NCBI GenBank assembly: GCA_946624335.1
Contig: CAMOSA010000052.1
Span: 1-13,791, forward strand
Direction of reading: 5' to 3'
DNA from: an uncultured Prevotellaceae bacterium
GTDB lineage: Bacteria; Bacteroidota; Bacteroidia; Bacteroidales; Bacteroidaceae
DNA length: 13,791 bases
Numbering within the stretch: the stretch's first letter is position 1; each line of letters opens with the position of its first letter. Below, piece after piece: positions 1-6,972 of this stretch. Made by a program: the position numbers and the translations under genes. The notes under the pieces were generated by a model. The model saw only the letters and a list, made by a program, of their open reading frames with translations. It searched no databases and had not been told where the DNA came from.

Positions 1-259
1 CGCTCGGCGCACACGCAGCGAACATCGTACAGTAGTAAACACAGACCCCCTCTCCTGTCCGTCCTCGGCGTAGGAGTTACGCCTCGGTCGCTCGGGGCCA
101 ATTGACATTCAGTCAATCGTCTGTACCCTCGCTACCCCTTCTGGGGAGGACGGTCACTTTCAAGACAAGCAACTGGCATATGAGCCATCAGCAAAACATA
201 CGTCCGGCCTGTGATTTAATTATGTCGAATTTGGCACAATTAAAATTCGGATTCATCAG

Positions 260-300
260 CCGCTCGTCCTCCCCCTTTAGGGGGAGCGGAGTGGGGGTCT
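260..300. repeat. Palindromic C-rich/G-rich intergenic element
   Basis: A perfect 7-bp stem (CTCCCCC at 269-275, GGGGGAG at 280-286) with loop TTTA is followed by a G-rich tail. An alternative pairing of CCGCTC (260-265) with GAGCGG (284-289) is possible. From memory, similar CTCCCCCTTTAGGGGGAG elements recur between genes in Prevotella and related genomes. Only one copy lies in this window, so calling it a dispersed repeat is inference. Confidence 0.4.
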
Positions 301-334
301 TCAATCCCCGACGCTCATACGCTATCCTCCTCTG

Positions 335-364
335 CCTTCTCTGCACCTTCGGGTGCGGAGAAGG
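335..364 (+). other. 13-bp hairpin with TTCG tetraloop
   Basis: Positions 335-347 pair with 352-364 over 13 bp, with one T-G wobble (342/357), around the loop TTCG (348-351), which as RNA would be an unusually stable UUCG tetraloop. It lies 48 nt before the M15 start codon. No T-run follows, so it is not a standard intrinsic terminator. It could be the end of an upstream transcript, a leader structure, or a copy of a repeat. Confidence 0.5.
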
Positions 365-411
365 TTTAACGACAACCTACAAACGCCCACAAACATATAC
401 CCTCAATTTCT

Positions 412-837
412 ATGCCTACCATCTCGCTTTCACCCCATTTCACCCTTCAAGAGCTTACGGCCACGAAGCGCAAGTTACAGAACAAGCCCGACGCCAATGC
501 GGTGGAACGCCTGCGCCTCCTGTGTCAACACGTCCTCGAACCGCTCAGGGAGCTCTATGGGGAGGCGATACAGGTCAACAGCGGTTACCGCTCACCCGCA
601 GTGAACGCCGCCGTCGGAGGCGCGCCAACGTCACAGCACCTGCGCGGTGAGGCCGCCGACATCACGACAGGCAAGCTCGAGGGAAACCGACGGCTGCTGG
701 GCATAGCACTCGAGCACGCACGAGAGCTGGGTTTCGACCAGCTCATCGCTGAGAAGAGCAACACATACGGCTACCCTCGCTGGCTCCACATCAGCTACTC
801 CGACCGTAAGCGTCGACAGCAGTTCATCGTCACCTAG
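412..837 (+). CDS. M15-family D-Ala-D-Ala carboxypeptidase-like protein
   Basis: A 141-residue protein of the M15 zinc peptidase family (Peptidase_M15_3 type), which cleaves D-Ala peptide bonds in peptidoglycan stem peptides. Visible family features are NSGYRSP (residues 56-62), the zinc site SQHLRGEAAD with His76 and Asp83, the segment FDQLIAE with Glu114 as the likely catalytic acid/base, and WLHIS with the third zinc ligand His126. The length fits the single-domain form. No signal peptide is evident, so export would need lysis or another route; prophage endolysins of this family look similar, but no phage genes are nearby. The start at 412 is the first ATG of the conserved N-terminal segment (SPHFTLQEL); no Shine-Dalgarno is present, as usual for Bacteroidota. 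It converges on the CotH gene. Confidence 0.85.
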   Translation: MPTISLSPHFTLQELTATKRKLQNKPDANAVERLRLLCQHVLEPLRELYGEAIQVNSGYRSPAVNAAVGGAPTSQHLRGEAADITTGKLEGNRRLLGIALEHARELGFDQLIAEKSNTYGYPRWLHISYSDRKRRQQFIVT

Positions 838-871
838 GGAAGCTGATAATTATATAAGGTGTTTTTTATAC

Positions 872-894
872 AAAAAATCCCTCGAATTCGGGGG
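872..894 (-). terminator. Intrinsic terminator of the export operon
   Basis: Read on the minus strand, the stem CCCCCG/CGAGGG (889-894 with 879-884, one wobble pair) around loop AATT is followed at once by ATTTTTTG. A GC stem followed by a T-run is a good intrinsic terminator for the operon that ends with the CotH gene. On the plus strand the same stem is followed only by AT-rich sequence, so it may also help stop M15 transcription, but less well. Confidence 0.6.
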
Positions 895-935
895 AATTAA
901 ATTTACTCATTTTTTCATGTTTGTTTCTAATGAGG

Positions 936-966
936 CAACCGCCGCGTCGAGAGGACGCGGCGGTTG
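936..966. terminator. Perfect 13-bp hairpin just after the CotH stop codon
   Basis: Positions 936-948 pair perfectly with 954-966 around the loop GAGAG. The stem begins 5 nt beyond the CotH stop codon (minus strand). There is no T-run right after it in the minus direction; in the plus direction it is followed by TTCTGTTATTT. It is likely a 3' stabilising or bidirectional termination hairpin between the converging M15 and CotH genes. Confidence 0.55.
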
Positions 967-971
967 TTCTG

Positions 972-3596
972 TTATTTCATGAGCTTCACCGTCCTCTGCC
1001 GTCCGGCGTGGGTCCAGGTGACGACGTAAAGTCCTCGTGGCAGGCCGTCGAGGGTGGTGCCGTCGAGGGCGCGGAAGTGGCGGATGCGATGGCCGTGGGT
1101 GTCGTAGACGGCGACCATGAAGGTGAGGGCGGCGGGATCATCGGCGCCGAAGTGTAGGCGATGGGTGGCGGGGTCGTAGGCCAAGGCATAATCTATGCCG
1201 GGCGCGACGGTGCCGATATGGTCGGGCTCAGGCTCAGGCACTCGTCCCATGGCCTCGATACGCCAGAGGCGGTTGTTGGACGAGGCATTGCGGCCATCAC
1301 TGGTGTAGCTGATGACGGGTGTGCCGTCGGCCGCGTTGCCGCCACTGAGGTTGGCTGCGTGCTCCGAGAAGCGGCTGACGAGGTTGAAGCGATGGTCGCT
1401 CTGTGCCACAAGATCCCATTGCTGGCGCACATCGAGCGAATCGGCGCGGACGGTGTTGAGCTGTGCGCCGGTGAGGGTGGTAGCGGTGGGCTGGCCCTCG
1501 GTAGGGTCGTTGAGCGCTAAGCCCGTCAGGGCGTTGACGATGAAGAGATAGCCGTCCGCGAGGGGGTAGATGCGCCAGCGCTGGCTCTCGGAAGCCTCAT
1601 CGGCGGCAGTGCAGACGATGGCATTTGTTGCGGCATGGACGTCGAGGCACGTGGCGGTGCCGGCATTGGAGATGGAATAGTAAGCGAGGGAGTCGGCAGC
1701 AAAATCGGGAATCTTCACGGGACCGGGACCGGGATCGACGGTGCCGCCGGGGTCGAGCTCAGCGAAGGCCGTCTGGAGGAAGGCCAGATGGCGGTTGATA
1801 TAGGTGCGTAGGTCGGCGACGTACTCGTCGTAGGTGGAATAGAGGACGCGCTCGCGCAGGGCACGTGTGTCGATGCCCCATCGACGGTAGTTGAGCGCCA
1901 CGGACTGGTCCAGCAGCAGGCGGAGGCTGTCGATCTGCTGGTTGAGGTAGCCTTCGATGCCGCCGTCGACGGCTTCGCGGAAGCGACGGTTGACGAGCCG
2001 CGCGAACCAGGGATCTTGCCACATACGCTGCGTCCACATCTTCACGCTGCCGTAGCTGGCATCGGTCATGAGCTGGCGCTCGGTGTCGCTGGTGCCGAGA
2101 CGGTCGGTGCGGTTGTCGTTGTTGTAGGCGATGTCGTAGTCCCACAGGGGGCCCCAGAAGATGTGGTCGTCCTGCTGTTCCTTATAGAAATAGGTGCTGT
2201 ACATTCCGTCGACATTACCGCTCATCTCGGTGCAGAGGTACCAGTTGACCAGTGAGAGGGAGTCGACGTAGGGGCGGTAGCCCTGCACCGCGTCGGCAAA
2301 CGTGTCGCCGAAGAGTCGTTGCTCGAATTGGCGGAGGAAGTCCTTGGCGTAGTTGATCTGCGCCTGCTCCAGCTCGTCGCCCTCGGGATAATGGATGCGC
2401 ACGGGCAGTCCGATACGGGCGGTGTAGAAGCCGTCGGGCAGCAGGGTGCGCTGTGCGTCGTTGTCCCAATAGCTGGCCGTGTGGAAGTCGCCTGAGCCGT
2501 CGGCCTCGAAGAGGTAGCCGCCGGTGATGTCAGCGCCGTCGGGCAGGGGGTAGTCTTGCTCGGTGATATCGACGCGATGGGGGCGTACGTCGACTTGGTC
2601 GGAGACCTGATAGTTGCCGACATAGCGGTCGTTCAGCGTCAGGTCGACGAACTTGGCTGCCGGGTTGAAGCGTAGGCCCATCCGCTCACCCATGGCTCGC
2701 GTGACCGCGTTTCGCATGAGCGTCTTGTCGCCATGGTTGGCCAGGAGCGTCCATTTCTTGGTCTTGGCATAGCCCTTGCCGAGGAATTTCTCCTTGCTCT
2801 GGAATTTCAGCTTATAGGGTTTCTTGGGCAGGCCCCAGGTGGAGTTGCCTCGCCCCCGTATCTGCAGCGAGTCGTAGAAGGCAACGCTGTCGTTCTCGTC
2901 GACATACCACAGGCGTGCCATGACGTAGTTGTCCTTGCTGGTGATGTCGCGGCCGTTGAAGGTGTCAATATAAATATGTGGCAGGTTGGTGACTCGGCCG
3001 ACCTCTTTCAGCGAAGGATCGCCGGGATCGGGCGCGTCAGCGATGAGCTGGAGGCGCCACACGAACTGCGGCGTCAGCGAGTAGTCGGCGCAGGGCAGCT
3101 GTTGGCCAGCGTCCTCGACGCTCCAGAAGGCATGGGCTCCCCACGACGTGGCGGTGGCATTAGTGCAGCGGACGGCGTACGTCTCGCCCTGCTTGTACCA
3201 CACCTGACCCTCGTAGTCGTCGCGTGCCAGGCTGGCATTAGTGCGCAGATGGCCCTCGTGCATCATGTATTCGGTCTGCCCGTTCATGCAATCGGGGTTG
3301 GTGAAGAATTGGTCGACCTGCCACCCCGGCGAGCGGAAGAGTCCGGAGCCTTCGACGCGGTGGAAGGTGAAGCGGCCTGCCGACGCCTGGTCGGCGACGA
3401 GGAAGCCGTCATCGGCGAGGTAATAGCGCGTCGAGGTCTCGCGACGGCCATCGTTCTGCGTATAGATATAATAGGTGGCTTCCGCCTTGATGGACGCATT
3501 GGCGGCCGCATACTGGGCGTCGGTCACCTCCTGAGCGGCAGCCGGAAGTGCCAAGCCCAGAAGCGCAAGAAGGGGTATAAGCTTTTTCACTCTCAT
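972..3596 (-). CDS. Secreted CotH-kinase protein with lectin-like modules and C-terminal sorting tail
   Basis: An 874-residue exported protein. A signal peptide (residues 1-21, ending LPAAA, Q22 next) precedes a possible beta-trefoil-like module (about 40-185). The CotH protein kinase domain spans about 205-610: RGRGNSTW (247-254), KKPYKLKF (258-265), NHGDKTLMRN (287-296), NVDGMYSTYFYKE (461-473) and WDYDIAYNND (485-494), the last two carrying the Asp residues expected for catalysis and metal binding in CotH kinases. A Gly/Pro linker (616-628) leads to a ricin-type domain (about 632-785) with QRW, QQW and RLW motifs. The end (GLPRGLYVV...RTVKLMK) resembles a type IX secretion sorting domain. 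CotH of Bacillus phosphorylates spore-coat proteins; no spores are involved here and the substrate is unknown. It is last in the operon, 23 nt after the nucleotidase stop. Confidence 0.85.
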   Translation of the reverse strand: MRVKKLIPLLALLGLALPAAAQEVTDAQYAAANASIKAEATYYIYTQNDGRRETSTRYYLADDGFLVADQASAGRFTFHRVEGSGLFRSPGWQVDQFFTNPDCMNGQTEYMMHEGHLRTNASLARDDYEGQVWYKQGETYAVRCTNATATSWGAHAFWSVEDAGQQLPCADYSLTPQFVWRLQLIADAPDPGDPSLKEVGRVTNLPHIYIDTFNGRDITSKDNYVMARLWYVDENDSVAFYDSLQIRGRGNSTWGLPKKPYKLKFQSKEKFLGKGYAKTKKWTLLANHGDKTLMRNAVTRAMGERMGLRFNPAAKFVDLTLNDRYVGNYQVSDQVDVRPHRVDITEQDYPLPDGADITGGYLFEADGSGDFHTASYWDNDAQRTLLPDGFYTARIGLPVRIHYPEGDELEQAQINYAKDFLRQFEQRLFGDTFADAVQGYRPYVDSLSLVNWYLCTEMSGNVDGMYSTYFYKEQQDDHIFWGPLWDYDIAYNNDNRTDRLGTSDTERQLMTDASYGSVKMWTQRMWQDPWFARLVNRRFREAVDGGIEGYLNQQIDSLRLLLDQSVALNYRRWGIDTRALRERVLYSTYDEYVADLRTYINRHLAFLQTAFAELDPGGTVDPGPGPVKIPDFAADSLAYYSISNAGTATCLDVHAATNAIVCTAADEASESQRWRIYPLADGYLFIVNALTGLALNDPTEGQPTATTLTGAQLNTVRADSLDVRQQWDLVAQSDHRFNLVSRFSEHAANLSGGNAADGTPVISYTSDGRNASSNNRLWRIEAMGRVPEPEPDHIGTVAPGIDYALAYDPATHRLHFGADDPAALTFMVAVYDTHGHRIRHFRALDGTTLDGLPRGLYVVTWTHAGRQRTVKLMK

Positions 3597-3619
3597 CGCT
3601 AATCTGTTATCTTAAATCG

Positions 3620-5374
3620 CTAATGTTTAGGGAAGAGGATGGCGCGGTCGCGTGCGATGGCAGCCGGTGCCCATGCGTCGGGGATGAAGCGCCAGTTCTT
3701 GCGGACGTGCGGTGTGACGTGACCTTTGGCACGAATCATCTCGATGAGATGATAGCGTATATCGTGCTCGGTGGAGGCCACGACGCGCGATGGCAGCTCG
3801 GCCAGCGGTATGCCAGCACCGCGCGTGAGCAGTTCGCCGCCGCCATTGCCCCGATAGGAGTTCAGCGCCACGAGGTATTCCTTGTCGAGGTCGAAGGGCG
3901 TGCCGTCCTCCATGGATAGGATCGTGACCTTCTGGCCATCGGGCTTCGAGGCGTCCACGGTGTAGTTGATGCCCGCTGCCGACTCGAAGTTGAAGGCCAT
4001 ATTCTTCAGGCCGAGCCGCTTGCCGCCGTCGAGGACATAATCCATGAGCATGATATGGTCATCGGGCGAGTGCATGGTGTTGCACCACAGGTCGTAGCTC
4101 ATCTCAAGGAAGCCACGGATCTCGCGTCCCGTCAAGCGCATCGTGTAGAGGAGGTTCTCGTACTTGTAGAGGGCAAACATATCGGTGATGTGGGCCATGC
4201 CCTGCGCTATCGTGGCATCGAAGGAGAGGGGTGCGGCAAAGGATATCTGCGCGCCCTGGCTCAGCTCGAGCTGCAGGTCGTGGACGAGGTCGATGAACGC
4301 CGACGGCCCGAAGAAAGCGTCACGCTCGTGAACGGCAGCGTCGAACACGCCCACGTCCTCCTGCATATACGCCTCCACGATGGGCTCCACAGGCGATCTC
4401 CAGTCGCCGACGATCTCTATCGGACGGTGGTCCTCGCCCTTGCCCATCTCCTCGGTCATCTCCTTGAGACCGAGGATGCGGCCTTCAATCTTCTTTTTCA
4501 CGACATGTCCGAGCCAGTTCTTCGTCACCTTGATGTCCACCTGACAGATGCAGGCACCCGTGCTCGTAGGTCCCATGGCGAGTATGCTGTCGCCATCGGG
4601 CGTCCGCACGTATTCCATATTTCGGCGATGGTCGTGGCCGTAGAGGATGAGGTCGAATCCCGGCACCTGCTGTGCCACCAGCCGCGACTCGTTCTCGCAA
4701 TAGCTGTCGGTCTGTATGCCTGCACGCTCATCGATGCCCGAGTGGAAGAGCCCGACGATGAAGTCGGGCTTCTCGCGCTGCTGGATGATCGGCACCCAGT
4801 GCTTGGCCGTTGTCACCATATCGTCGAAGTGCAAGCCTTTCCACAGGTTCCTCGGCACCCAGTTGGGGATGGCAGGTGTGATCATGCCGAGGATGGCGAT
4901 GCGCACACCGCGGCGTTCGATGATCTCGTAGGGTTTGAGATAAGGCTCACCTGTGCTGTCGTCGATGATATTAGCCCCCAAGACGGGGAAGTTGCACTGG
5001 CTGATCCAACGGTCGAACACCTTGCGCCCGGCCTCGATGTCGTGGTTGCCGATGGTGGCCACATCATAGCCCACTCCGTTCATCGCCACCGCCACCATGT
5101 GGGCACTTGTCGTGTCGATGAAGTTGTAGTAGTAGGCGATAGGATGCCCTTGCAGCACGTCGCCGCCATCGGTGACGATGACACGATCCTCGTCCAGCAA
5201 GCGGTGGCGGTTGTAGAGGACATAGGACTCGATGTGCTCCAACGAATCCAGCACATGGCCGTGCACGTCACTCGTGTGAATGATGCGCAGATGGATCGGG
5301 TCCTTGGTTCCTGTCGTGCAAGCCATAAACGCCAACGCTGCTACGATGAGGGAGAGCGCAAATCTCTTAGGCAT
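3620..5374 (-). CDS. Lipoprotein 5'-nucleotidase / metallophosphoesterase (UshA family)
   Basis: A 584-residue protein of the bifunctional 5'-nucleotidase / 2',3'-cyclic phosphodiesterase family, which frees nucleosides and phosphate from extracellular nucleotides. The metal-site motifs are all present: SDVHGH (35-40), DGGDVLQGH (69-77), GNHDIE (109-114), FHSG (210-213) and GHDHR (246-250). The C-terminal 5'-nucleotidase domain is recognised by YKYENLLYTMRLTG (403-416) and NSYRGNGGGELL (505-516). The N-terminus (MPKRFALSLI..., Cys19 after AFMA) looks like a lipoprotein signal. I chose the ATG at 5374 because the frame upstream (to a GTG at 5419) overlaps the preceding gene and would bury the signal peptide. 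It begins 2 nt after the preceding stop, so translation is probably coupled. Exact substrate cannot be read from sequence. Confidence 0.88.
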   Translation of the reverse strand: MPKRFALSLIVAALAFMACTTGTKDPIHLRIIHTSDVHGHVLDSLEHIESYVLYNRHRLLDEDRVIVTDGGDVLQGHPIAYYYNFIDTTSAHMVAVAMNGVGYDVATIGNHDIEAGRKVFDRWISQCNFPVLGANIIDDSTGEPYLKPYEIIERRGVRIAILGMITPAIPNWVPRNLWKGLHFDDMVTTAKHWVPIIQQREKPDFIVGLFHSGIDERAGIQTDSYCENESRLVAQQVPGFDLILYGHDHRRNMEYVRTPDGDSILAMGPTSTGACICQVDIKVTKNWLGHVVKKKIEGRILGLKEMTEEMGKGEDHRPIEIVGDWRSPVEPIVEAYMQEDVGVFDAAVHERDAFFGPSAFIDLVHDLQLELSQGAQISFAAPLSFDATIAQGMAHITDMFALYKYENLLYTMRLTGREIRGFLEMSYDLWCNTMHSPDDHIMLMDYVLDGGKRLGLKNMAFNFESAAGINYTVDASKPDGQKVTILSMEDGTPFDLDKEYLVALNSYRGNGGGELLTRGAGIPLAELPSRVVASTEHDIRYHLIEMIRAKGHVTPHVRKNWRFIPDAWAPAAIARDRAILFPKH

Positions 5375-5376
5375 GA

Positions 5377-6951
5377 TTACCCGGGTTTGATATTCTCGAA
5401 GGTGACCTGATAGGGCCACTGCTCGTCGTTGCTGTCATCATCGTCCCAGGGGTGACGCCAGTAACGCGTCGGAGCGCCCATGACCACGAAGAAGATCTTC
5501 TTGCAGCCGGAGGGTACGGTCAGCGTCACCTCGCCCTCGGGGGACTGATAGTCGGCCGAGCCGACGTCGCCATAGATGCGCTCGCCATTGGTCTTCAGCG
5601 CGACGAAGGCGAAACGCCAGCCGGCACTCAGCTTGTTGATGATGCGATAGCCGGTCGTGCCTACGATGCCCTTGAAGCTGGCTTTCACGACGGCACCTGC
5701 TGTGGCACCCGTCATATTGACGACATTATAGCCAAAATTCTGGGGACAGCGGTCGGCCGTGACCTGATAGGTGGCTGTCGTGCCGGCGACCTTCGTCAGA
5801 GGCATCGGGAAGGGATATCTGTTGACCTTGTCAGCGGCACGGGACCTCACGGCGTCGATGTCGATGGTGGCCATACGCATACAGCCCTCAAACTGCTCGT
5901 CGGTGAACTGCTCCAGGGTGAGATCACAGAGGCGCATATAGGCCTCGATGGGATCCTCGGGGCGAACACTCTCGCGCCACAGGCGTCCGATGAAGTCGGT
6001 GCCGTGCTTCTGGCACCACCAGTCCTGGAAGAAGCAGTTCTGGTAGCGCATGGCCTCATGCATGAAATTGAGGTGTGCCATGGGCAGGTAGCCCTCGAAA
6101 TACTCGCCGTCGGTGAACTGACGGTCGGGGAAGACCTTGTACATCTGCCAGTCGGCACAGCTCTCCCACCAACCGTTGCCGCCGGAAGCATTGGCGCCGT
6201 AGCCGTAGTCGAAGCCATGATCCCAGCCCAGGTCAGCGTGGACAAGAAACTGGAACGTGTGCCCGACCTCGTGAGCCACGGTGCCACCGCCACGCGAGAC
6301 AGCGGCCCAGGGGTTGAAATGGCCGATGCCCGTCTTGCCGCCACTGACGCCGTCAGTGCCGGAAGCGTCGGCACGCCATTCCGTCTGATAGGGGATATAG
6401 AGTTGTATCTTGTACTTGTCGGTGGTCGACTCGCCGGGCTTGACAAAGCCCAGCTCGACGTACTTGTCCCAGCATCGCTCGCAGATATTAGCCACCGTGT
6501 TGGCGTTGGCCACGTTACCGTCGCCGGGGTACTGGATGTGCTTGGGGTCGTCGCCGAAGCGGACATCCCAGAAAATGGCGTAGTGTTCGCTCTCGACGCA
6601 ATGGGCAAAGTTATAGCCGGTGGTGGCGTTGGCATTCATATAGTTGGTGCCGCCGTAGGTGTTGGGCTTCAGCAGGTAGCGCCCAGGGTCGGTGAAGACG
6701 ATGTCGGCCGCATCGACGGGCAGGAGCGTGCTCAGCGACTGGTTGCGATATCCCAGAGCGAGCGAGGGATCGTACAAGCGCATCGAGTTATTGCGCAGTT
6801 CTATGGAATCAACGCCTTCGAGCGAGATCTCGGCATTGGCGCGGAAGCGGTCGTCGTAGCGGATCCACATCTTGTCCTGCGCCGTGGCCTTGACAGCCGA
6901 GGCGCTCACAGCGAGGATGAGCAGGGCGGAAAAAGCAGTGTTTCTTGTCAT
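5377..6951 (-). CDS. Secreted DUF6055 protein, putative zinc metallopeptidase
   Basis: A 524-residue protein with a signal peptide (residues 1-24, cleavage after KATA). It resembles DUF6055: SEHYAIFWDV (121-130), GHFNPWAAVSRGGG (210-223) and the zinc-binding HEVGH (227-231) in TVAHEVGHTFQF. A downstream WWESCADW (261-268) offers Glu263 as a third zinc ligand, as in gluzincins. The final 130 residues look like a beta-rich domain rich in aromatic and Val residues. Unlike two other products of the operon it has no sorting tail, ending in WPYQVTFENIKPG, so it may be periplasmic or released. Residues 40-60 (SLEGVDSIELRNNSMRLY) resemble a segment of the preceding gene's product (FSLGNIRSMRL). It is second in the operon, 21 nt after the first gene. 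Peptidase activity is inferred from the motif only; DUF6055 is a family of unknown function. Confidence 0.75.
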   Translation of the reverse strand: MTRNTAFSALLILAVSASAVKATAQDKMWIRYDDRFRANAEISLEGVDSIELRNNSMRLYDPSLALGYRNQSLSTLLPVDAADIVFTDPGRYLLKPNTYGGTNYMNANATTGYNFAHCVESEHYAIFWDVRFGDDPKHIQYPGDGNVANANTVANICERCWDKYVELGFVKPGESTTDKYKIQLYIPYQTEWRADASGTDGVSGGKTGIGHFNPWAAVSRGGGTVAHEVGHTFQFLVHADLGWDHGFDYGYGANASGGNGWWESCADWQMYKVFPDRQFTDGEYFEGYLPMAHLNFMHEAMRYQNCFFQDWWCQKHGTDFIGRLWRESVRPEDPIEAYMRLCDLTLEQFTDEQFEGCMRMATIDIDAVRSRAADKVNRYPFPMPLTKVAGTTATYQVTADRCPQNFGYNVVNMTGATAGAVVKASFKGIVGTTGYRIINKLSAGWRFAFVALKTNGERIYGDVGSADYQSPEGEVTLTVPSGCKKIFFVVMGAPTRYWRHPWDDDDSNDEQWPYQVTFENIKPG

Positions 6952-6972
6952 GACGTATGTCCTCCTTCTTCC

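Larger units (their letters stand above)
1..411. other. Intergenic region with inverted repeats, no supported gene
   Basis: I find no convincing coding region on either strand here. The only open frames are short, compositionally odd and overlap the real M15 gene in the wrong frame. The stretch contains several inverted repeats: GGCGTA/TACGCC (67-83), ATTGAC/GTCAAT (101-117), CGAATTT/AAATTCG (226-249), CTCCCCC/GGGGGAG (269-286) and a 13-bp stem closed by TTCG (335-364). I found no TAnnTTTG promoter box on the plus strand ahead of the M15 gene, so how that gene is transcribed is not visible. Confidence 0.6.

Noticed and set aside
390..397. TATGTTTG on the minus strand as an outward promoter
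   Set aside because: Matches the -7 pattern but no gene lies downstream to the left within the window, so it is probably chance.
102..650. 182-codon plus-strand frame running from the intergenic region into the M15 gene
   Set aside because: Overlaps the M15 coding frame out of phase, has a composition unlike protein (Arg- and Pro-rich end), and includes the palindromic elements as coding sequence.
2733..3602. 289-codon plus-strand open frame opposite the CotH gene
   Set aside because: Antisense shadow of a well-supported kinase gene, with no motifs.
4055..5410. 451-codon plus-strand open frame opposite the nucleotidase gene
   Set aside because: Same reasoning: the minus strand carries all metallophosphoesterase motifs, while this frame is His/Val/Asp-rich without family features.
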